A stretch of DNA of 64,000 bases from Lyophyllum atratum. Its lineage: Eukaryota > Basidiomycota > Agaricomycetes > Agaricales > Lyophyllaceae. The stretch spans positions 310,001 to 374,000 of the forward strand of contig JACGCN010000018.1 of the NCBI GenBank assembly GCA_014905825.1, in the 5' to 3' direction. The notes beneath the pieces are model-generated. The model made no database searches. It was not told the origin of the DNA and was given only the letters and a program-made list of their open reading frames with translations. A program made the position numbers and the translations under genes. Shown here one piece after another: positions 48,401 to 59,255 of this stretch; position 1 is the stretch's first letter; every line of letters begins with the position of its first letter.

Positions 48401-50900
48401 CCCTCATCTTATTCATGAGGATTTCCGCGCTGTGAATCTGCTCTCCCTGGATATCAACGTTGCTAAACTCAACGGTCCCGCTGTCAGGCTTCTACTCGCA
48501 GAAAAATTAGAGGAATCCGCCGATGACCCTGTGCAAATTGGCGACAGGATGCAGAAGTTTATCACTGAATTCTGGAAAGAATATCGTCATCTGCACACAG
48601 AGGAAGTGGATATAAGTACTTTTCCACTGGTTCCTACCACGAGACCTCAATACTACACGTCATTAAACAATTGCCGAAATCGCTCCGCAGTCATACTCGC
48701 CAACAATATCGTCGACCGCCGAGTGTGGGAAGCCCTCTCAAATCTTGGACTCACAGTTGTCGATCGACATGCTAGAAATTTTCCCTCTCATCTCAAGACG
48801 CTCCTTTCGGGAAAGGATTTCCCAGATTTTGCATTCCCGCATGTCCTCTCGGCAATAGCACCGATGCAACCCTCCTTAGTCGATCAATTTGGACAGCTAG
48901 ACCCCGACCTCAGGACTTCCCTTTCCATGTGGTGTCGAGCCAATGTGACATCTGTTCCTGGCGAACTTCTTCCAGTAGCACGGAAGTTGCCCATTTGGCA
49001 AGCGATCCCAAATCCTTCCATGCCTCGTCCGGCAGATGAAATCAGCATGCTCCCAGCTGGGATCCCATTAGATATGGCTGGAAGGTTCATGAACATGCCT
49101 GTATCGCCGTACTCGATTGGCTTGCTCCATCTTCAAGCCAAGGCCCTTACCTTTCCCGTATTTTTTGGCTCCCTGGAGCTGCCGTCGGTCCTTCCACCGG
49201 GCGATATCGATGCCTACAAGAGGTTGCTAGGGATGTTCATGATCAGCTCCAGTTATCATCCCTCTTTCGATACGCTTCTCGTGCCTAACCGCGATCGAGT
49301 GCTTGTACAACCCAGGGAGCTATACGCGCGAGATCCACTTTTTCTTGCTGCTTTTCAAGGATCGCCATGCTTCGTGCTTGAAGCGTTTCAAGACATAGAA
49401 AGTCAGCTCGTAACGTTTGGGTTGAAAAGGGAAACATCCCTGGATTTCCATATATTCAAAGCATGTGCTCGTGCGATGCACGATGCGAGCTTCACAGGTG
49501 CTATCCACCAAGAACGGGCTCGTAGAGTGTTCGAAGCGTACTGTGAAAGGCTGCCGCTGCTAATCCATTCCAGCCAGCATGATCTATGGCTGCAACTTGA
49601 CAGCTTTCGCTTCATCATGCGCGATCCCGCCCGCTGCAAGTTAAGCCCGTCCAGTGCAATCGATCCATCGACATATGCCAACGACCTACCAGGTGCAGTG
49701 TCGCCGGGAGAACTACTTCTGCCGAAGTTCGAATCAGTTGCATGGACACAACGAGCTCTATTTCTAGACCAACCACATGAACGTATCTTGATGGCACATC
49801 CAGCTCTTGGGAACCCCGCTTTTGCCGAGGTGGTAAGTCACCCTATTCTATTCTTAAATCAGGACGGGCCTTATCCCTCATCAGGTCGAGCACCTTGTAA
49901 TTCTGACCCGCAGAGTGCTGCGTGATCATCCTTTGGATCAGCGTATGCTGCGAGATCTGAGGGAGACTTACAAATGGTTGGACACAAACTCTGCTTCACC
50001 CGAGGCATCCCGCTTATTGCTGAAGTATCGTTCGGAACCACTGTTTTTGAACGTCGCGGATCCTTTTGAGGACCCAGCACGGCACTGGAAGTCTGCTGGT
50101 CAGCTCCTCCTGGGAGAAAGAAAGGTCGTTGCGCAGTATCACCCTGTTCAAGCTTTCCTATCACCCTTCGAGAAGCTCCTTCGCGCTTTCGGGGTTCAGA
50201 GAGTAGAGCAACCTGAGCTACCTCAGGAATCCGACCTTGCTTCTGATTCGGTGCAGTTATCTTCCATACGCACGGTCTTTCTAGAAATGCGCAAAGAAAA
50301 GAAGCTCATCGATGTCGAGTTTGTTGCCGGAGACGACGAAGAAGAGCTTTTGCCTGGTCATCGCGCCTACTTGGCCACATACAGCGATTTCTTTTATGAC
50401 CTCTTCACAAACGATATGGAGCCTGGCAACCGTTCAGCGTCTGTTTCCAACCCCCAGGTAGTTAAAGTCAGTGAACATACAAGTCGATGTGTAGCTTTCG
50501 CTCTTGGTGAGTGCTCACTTGGTACTCGCAGCATTATGAGGTCTCAAGTGGCGCTAAAACATTTGCAGATTTTGCCTATACGGGAACCCTTCCTGATATT
50601 GAAGCTGACGACGCAGAGAATTGTCTGGACCTACTCATGGACATCACGAAGCTTTCAGATTATTGGCATATGGTGAGACTGCATGACGAGATCCAACGCC
50701 TCATAATTCGCATGAGGCTGATTGATGCGGAAACATGTACCGAAAGTAAGAAATCATGCTCTTCGTCCATTCTGAGAGATAATGATGTGGCATGTCATCT
50801 AGTACAAAACATCGCGGAGAAATACCAAGCTGAACTTCTGGTTCATGCGTGCCAAGAATATCAGGAGAAAAATCGGGATATCATGCGGAGCATAGGTTGA
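42464..50900 (+). CDS. Sacsin-like double HSP90-type ATPase with C-terminal BTB domain (apparent frameshift near 47080)
   Basis: Very large protein of about 2,700 residues. The first sacsin-type ATPase module starts at the N-terminus: LFRELVQNSEDAGA (N-box with Mg-binding Asn), FTERDFESL, KIGKFGMGF (glycine box) and VTDTPQVLSG. A long conserved sacsin-repeat body follows. The second ATPase module starts around 46600: RQILTEFLANAADAGA, NNSTFTNADFEGI and DTIGQFGFGALTMFHLTD, followed by SGDQVLFLNPNKR. The second body spans 47082-49830. The C-terminus is a BTB/POZ domain (DVEFVAGDDEEELLPGHRA, YFYDLF-type and GTLPDI) with a BACK-like helical end (VQNIAEKYQAELLVHACQEY). Introns splice cleanly, including a 60-nt intron at 46172-46231. 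At 47065-47085 the frame changes by +1 with no usable intron. Likely a chaperone/ubiquitin-linked protein by architecture. Confidence 0.85.
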
Positions 50901-51439
50901 CTATCGGACGATAGCAGGTCGAACGGCGATATTGGATTGGGTCTTCATTTGAAAATCGAAATAGGCCATCTCTTTTCAAACAAACCAGTGTATAACATAG
51001 CTCTTCTTCGGCTCTAAGCTGTCGAAACTTGAAGGTCTATACTCGAGTTGCTTCATCGACTAGTTTTGTCAAGGATACTACAACACCACCGTAAAAGCGT
51101 ACAAAACATTGAGCGTGACTGCTCGGTTTCGCTCCATTAAAAGCTGGACACTCCCTTTTTATTTCGCGAAGTGTATGCCATTGCTGCCATGGACTTGGAT
51201 CCCCCGCCATGTTTTGTGTGTGTTCTGTCCAATGGTCGACATTGACACCTTGATTTGAAGCCCCTATCGTAGGCAATCTCGTTGTCTACTGGAACGAGAT
51301 CGAAAATCTTGTGAAGGTACGGGGTCCAAGACATCGTCGTCTACATGGCGAATCAGAAACGGTGGTCCATTGAACGTCTTATCGTATCTTGAAATTGTGT
51401 GGTGCCGAAGAGAAGAAGTTGAACTCGGTAGACGGGGCG
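50901..51439. other. Intergenic, nothing firmly recognised
   Basis: A minus-strand open frame at 51037-51276 has protein-like composition, but I cannot place it in any family or extend it by splicing. Confidence 0.35.
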
Positions 51440-51862
51440 GCAAAAGCCAAGCGATGTTCCCACGAAATCACCGGTACAAATGTCGATCATGAACTTCCTT
51501 CCCTTCAGTTCTCCATGTCGGTTTTACTCCCTCCCGAGCTCATTGATTCGGTTCTGTCCCACTTACGCGGTACTCCACAATCGCAGCATGTGCCTTGGTT
51601 TGCCACTCTTGGCTGCCGAATGCTCGATACCATCTTTTACCACCGCACAAGGTCATGCATCTCGACCAAATTCAAATCATGGAATTTCTTCATCTTATTG
51701 ATTCACCTCGATCCACGCTCTCATTGTTATCATTCAGTACGTTACACATCGCACAGAACACTTAAGGTCGTCCCGGACAACCCCATACCTCCCGATGGAA
51801 ATGCATGGAGGAATGACACAGCGGTCCGCGATTTCTTCGTCAGGGACTTGACATTCTCTGTC
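51440..51862 (+). pseudogene. Truncated F-box pseudogene, relative of the gene at 62536-63802
   Basis: About 420 bp match, at the DNA level and in opposite orientation, the 5' part of the F-box gene on the minus strand near 63.8 kb. They share the leader codons PKRCSHE-like and MS-LLPPEL-DS-LSHL-GTP. A 1-nt deletion around 51580 (CACAATCGCAG against TTCAATTGCAG) shifts the frame, so the conserved DNA is read in the wrong phase downstream. Similarity stops after the RDLTF codons at about 51862; the leucine-rich-repeat half is absent. No promoter or splice evidence for expression. Confidence 0.8.
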
Positions 51863-52555
51863 CTGGTCCCCTCTTCCCTTCTTTCCTCCCGTTTCTGCAT
51901 TCTCGCTTATGTCCGCCGGCCAGTCTATCAAGACTCCACCGGGCCGCGTTCGAAACAAGATCTGTGCTGAATTTAGGTCCTCCAGATTCGGCTGTTGATT
52001 CAGAGAAGAACGACAGGTCCAGATCGAGTATCGAGACGTTGCAGACATGCCAGTGGAGACTGACTCGGAGGCGTCAAAGTGTGTGAGGTTGGATTTGGTC
52101 TGTTGAGAGACTAGTATTAGCCTAAAACACGAGTAGAAGTATACACCTCATGGTACAGGTATAAGTCTGTCTCCAAAAAGCGATGATAGCTGAAGCTTGA
52201 AGATGAGAGCAACGAAGCGGTCCAGAGCGGTCATCTGCGGAGTTTGAACTGACAAAATGGCACTTTATCTGAATAATTTCAGCGCAAACAATTCGACGGT
52301 GGGCTGGGAACACCTGTAGGGTCATGACTGCGCCGGGCGGCTGTGGCTGCGTGTAGCACTGCGACTCAGGCCGAGCCAACACATGGTTGACGCCATCACG
52401 TGTGATAGAATAGTACATAGCCTCGATCAAGCCTCGATGATAAATGGCGCGGCCATGATTTGGCCTGAGTTCATCTCCGCTCGTTCCCTGACCTCCACTA
52501 CCTTCCAGTCAGAGACGGAACTCATCCACATTAGAGGGTGAGCTCGAAGCGCCCA

Positions 52556-53656
52556 ATGATGTCAGGCCGCAGACATCTCGATTCCAGCGGTGCCGAATCC
52601 ACCAGCCTCGCAGTCGTATCATTTGATCGGTGTGGCGGATGCTCCCACATCTTCTCTTGCTCGAGGGAATCGCGGGACTTCTCACAATTGCTGGCAGAGC
52701 ACTGGAAAATTTGCCCAGTTGTCGTTGGGCCAAGGTTTGATAACAAGTTCAAATGAAGCGTGTTGATGATTATTAACTCTCCGTCAATAGTGGCGCTAAT
52801 CTCCAACAAATCAAGCAAGCACCAAAACTGCCGCATCCACTCACAGCTATCCAGACAGCTTCTTCTAACATTCAACCATTGGATTCTACATACGAACAGA
52901 CCCCAAATTGGGATATTACAGCCAAGGAAACTGCGGATGCGCCACCGCATTCTCCGGAGGCTCTTGAAGGACAAGATTTGAAGATCATGGCCTCGGATGA
53001 TCTTAGAAGAAAGAAGGTCCTGGAAGACGACGAATGGACAAGTTATGTACAACCACATAGCGTTCGTTGCAACGGATGCAAGAAACACATCCAACTCGAT
53101 AGTAATTACGTGTATGTTAACGGATTTTGGGACAAACATAGGGGTAAGTGTCCTTCCATACTAGCCTCCGAGGGTGGAGTGGAAGCGAAGGTACAATCAT
53201 GATTCCAATCCCAGCTCTCGTTTAGACGGAACTGACTTGACATGCCGCATACTTTAGAAAAGAAAAAGAAAGCAGACCAGACATGATGGAAATCGCAAGC
53301 GGACAACATCCGGCGATTACAGTCCCCTTCGAAAGTCCAGAAAAACCCACAGCCATCCTGATTATACGTGGCCAACTGACCGGGAGAGCGACCTTTTGAG
53401 CTTATCGCAGACACGCCAACAGTCCAATACTAGAGAAGATCCTCCGAATCACAGCCCTCCCCATGATGAACTTAGTAGAAGTGCTGTTGCGGAATACTGT
53501 GAGCCAGCCTACGATGAGAAGCACAGGAAAGGGTTAAGCACTTCACTTGAAACAACCCGCATCGGCTTATTCTGCCTTGACACCATCAACCCCGATGATG
53601 AATATTGGAAAGTGCAACCTTTTGCTGTGTTTGGTGAGTCTACGAGAGTAAGTTAA
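52556..53656 (+). CDS. Protein with two C-x2-C-x19-H-x3-C zinc-finger-like motifs
   Basis: Three exons (52556-52734, 52791-53190, 53258-53656) splice in frame to about 325 aa. Finger 1 (FDRCGGCSHIFSC ... EHWKICP) and finger 2 (VRCNGCKKHIQLD ... DKHRGKCP) have exactly the same spacing C-x2-C-x19-H-x3-C. Exon 2 has an acidic/Pro linker. Exon 3 begins with a strong nuclear-localisation-like run (KKRKRKQTR) and is Ser/Arg/Pro rich. The intron at 52735-52790 has a TATTAAC branch-site-like element 16 nt before its AG. A GTGAGT at 53635 could extend the gene through a further exon. Single fingers of this type occur in many agaricomycete proteins of unknown role; nucleic-acid binding is inferred only. 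Confidence 0.6.
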
Positions 53657-54091
53657 GCACGTCACCTTGACTCAAGGAAACCAGAAACATCATCGCCACA
53701 TTTGACAGCCAGAGGAAGAAAGAAATATAGGTGTTCTACAAGATATGAGTTGCTCCAATGTTCGAGGTGGGGACCCGCAGGACGCCGATGGAGTTCGTGA
53801 GGCTAATCAAGACTGAACGGGATCACTCACAGGGTTGATGTTCATTTTGCGAGTTTCCGCCTTGAGACTTCTTGTGACGCTTTTACAATGATATGTCTGT
53901 ATGTTATCTTGAAGAATTAAACTTCATTAGCATGTTCTATGGCGTCGGTGTCTTGTCGATGGTCAAAGCTATAGGACCGTCACCTGAGCTAAGGTCAGTG
54001 AGCACTGAGAAGCCGTCATCGTCGTGTTGGGTACTATATTAGTTTAGCTCTATCGTTTTCAAAGATCGGTAAGTATCAATGAATATCTAAG
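53657..54091. other. Convergent intergenic region
   Basis: It may contain an additional 3' exon of the two-finger gene (an RKKYRCSTRYE-like frame after an AG near 53708). Otherwise nothing recognised. Confidence 0.3.
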
Positions 54092-55444
54092 TCACATGGC
54101 CTGTTTACGGACTTTTTTCCAGACTGACCCAACCTTGCCTTCCAACCACCGGTAGTGATGATGCCCGAAGACGTCAAAATAGACATACAACAACAACATA
54201 GATAGAAATATCAACCCTGGTGAGATCGAATACCGATTTTCAGCCGTGTCGGGCTTCAAGAACCTTGGGATCGTCATGTTCACGGTGAGAAATAGGCTTA
54301 TGAAGCCCGCAGACAACCCGCCGCCGCAAAGAAACAGGCGCAGAGGAATTCCCGGTAGGAGTCGTCCTCTGAAGCCTGGATGGGAAGCATATGCGGATTT
54401 CGCAGCGCTGACGCTGGCGATGACCGTGGTCGTAAATGCGCAGAGGAAGGATGTGGACCCGAATTGGACGACATATTCCCTTGTGGTCGAGGTGTTGTCC
54501 TCCCAGACGTCGCGCCCAAGTGACAGGGCTGAGATCACTGTTGCTGTGAGGAACGTGGACTGGAGCATTATAGTGAGGTTCAGCCAACGGGAATGAGTGC
54601 GATACTTACAATCACGACGATCGTCGAGAACACTTGTGCCCACATTTTGTGTTCCTCGCGCAATTTGCGCCGTTCCCAGTCTTCTTTGGTCCTCAGCGTC
54701 GGGTTATATATAGCTGAGCCGGAGTCTACACCAGATTCAACCTGAGTTGTTGTGGTTTATGAAGAGACTCGAGACAGATGAGAAGCCTAGCACTTACTGT
54801 TGACAGTGTATGGTTAGAGGCTGCCATTGTGGGGTCATATGGTGTGGTTGAAAGGGACGATTGTAGAGACGCAATGTTATTCAAATGGCAGCAGAGGAAT
54901 CGGTCGAGTTCGTGGATATGTGCGATGATCTCGATCGACGCTGGTACGGAATCAGAAGTACATCGTGGTGAGTTGGATTTCTCTACGGTGTGAGGAGGTC
55001 CCGCCACATCGATGACTATATGCGGTGCTGGGGCCTTGCCCTTGCGTCCAGAAGAAGCATCAGGCTTCGCGACGTTGATGTCGGGCTTGACGTCCAGTTC
55101 GCCAGAAACGGACAGGGCCTGGGGGTCGGATGAGCCCGGGCCAGAGGTCGAGGCGCGCTCCACCGTTGGAGCCGGTGAGATTTCCAAGGCCGATAGCGTT
55201 TCCCTGAGGAGCTGAACCTTGGTAATATGGTTCGCAAGGTGAAACCCTAATTCTGACATATGATCATTTAAAGTGGGAGCAAAGGATGCTGTACCCAGAA
55301 GCTTCAGTTCGGTCAAAGTTAAAGGAAGACACACGTCTATAACATACCAGGAATGCCCAAGTCCAAACGATCCCGCATCGTCGCGGTATTCTCTTCCGCC
55401 ATGGTTAGCGTCCACTCCGGCTTGGTTGGCTCTGTGGGGCCCAT
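54092..55444 (-). CDS. Basidiomycete four-TM membrane protein of unknown function
   Basis: Four exons splice in frame from the ATG at 55444 (MGPTEPTKPEWTLTMAEEN). The N-terminal half is soluble, with a Ser/Thr/Pro-rich linker (TVERASTSGPG, SGRKGKAPAPH) and amphipathic helices (HELDRFLCCHLNN). A conserved-looking basic/aromatic segment precedes the membrane part (TLRTKEDWERRKLREEHKMW). Four hydrophobic helices follow: VFSTIVVIS...TATVISALSL, FLCAFTTTVIASVSAA, LRLFLCGGGLSAGFISLFL and GLIFLSMLLLYVYFDVF. A short basic C-terminal tail ends the protein. Intron sites are GTATGT, GTAAGT and GTAAGT donors. I recognise no characterised family; agaricomycetes have many such proteins. Confidence 0.65.
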
Positions 55445-56666
55445 GGCGTTAGACTCAGAAGGATCGGAAGTGGGTGATTAGGTCGAGTCAGTTCTGATGA
55501 AGTGGGTTATATCCATTGAATAGACGCTCGAACGTCAATTGCTTAGGCAGCCTGCGACGGGCTGATACATACTCCGGGTATCCCGATAGCAGTGCCTTTC
55601 CAGCAACAGCACCTGCGATGAGGAAACACAATCTGCATAAAAAGCCCATATATGTCAATTATAGCGGACACAGAACAGTTGGCCCGTAGCATAAGGGTTG
55701 CATGGGTGGTGTGCGCAACGATCAACCCGCGCGTAGGCTGCCAGCATGCCAAGGTACCTAGCTTCAGAAGAAGTGGTCGCAAGTTGAAGTAAGCAAGTAC
55801 CCCTTGGGTTACCGGATCCATATACCATCCATGACATGGCGATAGGAAGTGTGAAACGTGCCAAAAAGTTTTTGTCAGAGTGCGGAAGCTAGCACAGCCA
55901 CGGACATGCACAAATCGCGTGACCTTGAGGAGGATGTCAGTGAATCTGACTCAGTTCAAGTCTTTTCGTTGGCGCGCACTGACAAGCGACACTTGACAAG
56001 TGGTTCTTTCGATGAGTCTCGACCTACTCAAGTGGAAGCGGCCAGGCTCGACAGGCTGTTCTCGGACAACATCCATCCCTTCCCATGGAGTACTTCTGTT
56101 GTTCGCTGCCTAAAGATGCCGTATTTCATGTCCATTGTCCAAGATGAGCGCCATACTCGTCTTATATTCGCAGGCAGATCCTCTATAACGTAGCCTAGGC
56201 GCCCAAATCATAGCGTTTCGACGTATCTTCCGACTCTTCGACGTTCCAAGCGTTCTCTTTGACCTACCTAAATCGAGATCACCGGATCCTAACCTTGGTC
56301 ATCGAGCTTCCGGACGCTGCTGACATGCAAGTGACCGGAATGACGAAAACAATACGGCGTTGCAATTTTTTAGACAGCGTCGAAGGGTAGTAGCTGAAGG
56401 AAAAGGATCATGTCAGATCAGTGAACCCTTTGAGAGGAGATTAGCGTACCTAATACATAGGCTGAGCGCTTTTCTTGAGGAAAGTGTGGAAGGAAAGGAT
56501 GTGCTGGTGGCATGGGAGAATAAAAATGAGTGACCTTGACCCTTGGCAAACGAAGCAGTGAACTGACATTAACTCATGTATTGTCTAGCCGGCATCACAT
56601 CTAGCTAACATCCACACTAATAAGAGGAAACCGGCACTCTTAACAATGATGACCGAAAGCAGTGGG
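55445..56666. other. Intergenic, nothing firmly recognised
   Basis: A plus-strand frame (55858-56193) and a following one near 56220-56335 have mixed composition and no family resemblance. It also holds the 3' region of MAGO. Confidence 0.4.
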
Positions 56667-57468
56667 TTATATAGGCTTGATCTTGAAGTGCAGAGAGATC
56701 AGCGAGAAAATCAGACACTGACGGTGGAAGGTCGATGTTAGCACGATAGAGGTCAAAAAAAAAAAAGTTCTACGCACCTTCAGATCCTGGACGAGATAGT
56801 AGAAGACACGAAGTCCCTCAGGATCCTCACTGTCCTGGATGTCGACCAGGGAGCCGATTTTTGCGGTCTGCGCGACGATATCCAGGTATCAGTCTCTTGC
56901 GCCGAGGCGATTTGCAATGATGCGCACCTCAAAAGCTATGTGGTCATTTCCAACACGAATCTCAAGCTCCTGCTTCCCAACGATGTTCTTTTTGGGCCAG
57001 TTAGTGTCGTCTTCCCTGTGATATGATACATCTCAGCAACTGCCCACCGAACAACCAAAGCGCACTGCTTACTTCGTGATATCGCTCGCTTCGACTATCC
57101 TCTTGAGCTCCTTCACTACCAGAGGCCCCACCCACACTGTTTTCGCCGATGAAGGTGAGAAAGATGACTTGATACTCCCAGGCGCTGGGACTCACTCTCT
57201 TTACGGATGAGACTGTCGTTGCGATAGTTAGAGTTGTTCGCATATCGCAGGCGGCCGTGTGAGTACTCGAATTCTAGGAATTCGTGTCCGTGCTTTCCTG
57301 AATGTCCGGTACTGGGTAATGTTAAGATTTTGATTACGAATCATGTCTGCTATCAACAACGCACTAGTATCTGGGTAAGAGTCAGCCTAAAAATCCTCGA
57401 GGATCCACTACAGGAAGGAGCACATACCTCAGGTAGAAGGGGTCGTTCTCTGGAGTGGTAGTGGTCAT
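56667..57468 (-). CDS. mago: Mago nashi (MAGOH), exon junction complex core
   Basis: Forms a heterodimer with Y14 in the exon junction complex that marks spliced mRNA. Seven exons: 57468-57428, 57370-57365, 57311-57196, 57136-57073, 57015-56928, 56867-56778 and 56717-56667. Lengths 41+6+116+64+88+90+51 add to 456 nt, that is 151 aa plus stop. The protein is highly conserved: [93 protein letters not shown], and the invariant end LHFKIKPI. Exon 2 is only 6 nt and supplies codons for the RYY region. All introns are GT-AG with ACCCAG, ACAG, CGCAG or GTCAG acceptors. An 11-nt T run lies in the last intron. Confidence 0.95.
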
Positions 57469-57811
57469 GGTGGTCGTTGCTTGACCTTGACTGAGGCTTT
57501 GCGAACCAAACATTGCAAAAAACGATCATGTGACCGGCTATATTGATTGTAGACCGAGATACACTCGGGAAACCGCAACCACTTGAACCAGGACTTGGTC
57601 CATTCACCTGCTGCTTGTCCCCACTGGTGAGCTCAATGGACCTCATCTTCATACAAGACAGTTTATTGATATTCCTTTTCGGACCGTAGTACTGCACTGG
57701 AAGAACCACTATATCCCCGGACCCCTTGGCGAGGCGCGTGTCGAGTGGCATCTCGTTGAAGTTTGAACACCTCGACTCGCAGAGTCCCACGTCACGACAC
57801 AAGTAGTCTCG
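57469..57811. promoter_or_regulatory. Bidirectional promoter region of MAGO and SUS1
   Basis: 343 bp separate the two divergent start codons and contain no other gene. No TATA box is obvious on either side, as is common for housekeeping genes. Confidence 0.6.
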
Positions 57812-58284
57812 ATGCGGACTTCCGCTGCGGAAGTTGATGTTCTTCATTCCCAGCTCCAGCGCCGCCTGGTTGATAGTGGAGAATGGGATCGGTGAGTCTC
57901 TCAGGCTTTACGGCACTTTAAGTCTCTTCTGAAATACAAGCACGCGCCAGAATCGTATCAGCACTCACCTCCAAGCTCAATGAGAGCGGATGGTCTGACG
58001 ATCTGCTACACCGCAGCAAAGGTTTGTCCCGCCTGTTCTAGGCTCGGGCGTCGGTTTGATGCAACTTACGCTTGTCGACATAGAACGCGCCAGAGTGATG
58101 GAGCCGCTTTCGTTCCAAGCATTATTCGAGGAATTTCATCCTCATGCACAAAGTGAGTCGCTACATATAGGTCCTTCTAGGCTGGAGCTCATAGGGAATC
58201 TCTGGTCAAGCCTCTCTTCCTCTGGCCGTCAAACGGGAAATAACGAATCAAATTCGTCAATACGTCGAGAAGCAGTTCGCGTGA
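57812..58284 (+). CDS. SUS1: SUS1/ENY2, SAGA and TREX-2 subunit
   Basis: Small helical protein shared by the SAGA deubiquitinase module and the TREX-2 mRNA export complex. Four exons (57812-57891, 57951-58021, 58084-58152, 58211-58284; 80+71+69+74 = 294 nt) give 97 aa. Family motifs: LHSQLQRRLVDSGEWDRI, LTSKLNESGWSDDLLHRSK, ERARVMEPLSFQALFEE, HPHAQ, VKREITNQIRQYVEKQFA. Length and helix layout fit ENY2. The three introns are short (51-62 nt), GT-AG, in phases 2, 1 and 1. The gene is too finely split to appear as one long open frame. Confidence 0.93.
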
Positions 58285-59255
58285 CGACCGCGATACGATT
58301 ATGGCTCGGCCTCGATAACACCTCGGACACAGACTTATTTATGTGACACCTCCTGTATAACGCCGTTCTGCAGTTCACATTGACACACATTATTATTCTG
58401 GAGTGTTGCTCCCATCATCGGGGCGCATGCTGTCGTAAGCCTTGTACTAACCTCCAATCCTGGATCCACAACGTTGAATGCCAAGCGGGTGAATTGACCA
58501 ACAGCGCGGATCCCTGTGGCGGACTTCCGGCCATACATACCATAAAGCCCTTCTGAGCGTATTTCTGCTTCCTCCGGGCATAGCACTACCGACCAAAACC
58601 AAGGTGCTTCAGCTCAAAGTAGCGATCCTGGCAGACAAAGTGGACCTGGAAAACTGTACGTACGTACCGCCGATGGGATGCTCGATGACGGTAAGTACGT
58701 ATACGCCAGTGAGGTTGCTCGCGGAGTCTACAGACTAGTACAGCATAAACTATCCAGGAAATGCAACAAACCAGATGGATGTCGTGGTCAGCAAGTCAGA
58801 GCGGCGTGCTTCACCATCCAGGATCCCCGAGGTCGTAACCATCACCCGTAAAGCCAATCAATATCGAGACGATGTTCAGCTGTAAAATTTTGGCCGTCGT
58901 TCACGCGAGATATACATTTGACGTGAACGTGCAAGCCTCTTCAACTGCCCAAGTCTAATTCAAGATCATGATGTTGATCCAGGCGACTCAGAAGACCGCA
59001 GCGAGGCCTGCGAGGCAAGGATGCGTCAAGCTTGCAGGCGTATGCAGCTCTCATGGTGATGGCGGTTACGAACGGGGTCCAGTAACTGCAAATGCGATGC
59101 GCTTTCGAAAGTCAGCTTCAACGCCATCTGGAACTGAGCGGATTCGTGAATATTCGTTTATCGTACAAGTACACGGTTTTACAGTCATCATATGCAAAAG
59201 GTAGTCAAGCCCAAGGATACATCAGTAAGGAGGTAGCGAGAAGGGGACGAGGTGA
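58285..59255. other. Intergenic, unassigned open frames
   Basis: On the plus strand one frame stays open from about 58587 to 58850 (SDPGRQSGPGKLYVRTADG), and a minus-strand frame covers 58335-58586. Neither belongs to a family I know and neither extends convincingly by splicing. Confidence 0.35.

Noticed and set aside
52531..53139. 202-codon minus-strand open frame
   Set aside because: It is antisense to both finger exons of the two-finger gene, whose Cys/His spacing gives better support.
55543..55911. Possible membrane protein exon on the minus strand
   Set aside because: Some hydrophobic stretches, but no transporter motif and no consistent splicing.
58335..58850. Overlapping open frames on both strands after SUS1
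   Set aside because: Attempted splicing in either direction gave fragments with no recognisable family, so no gene is called.
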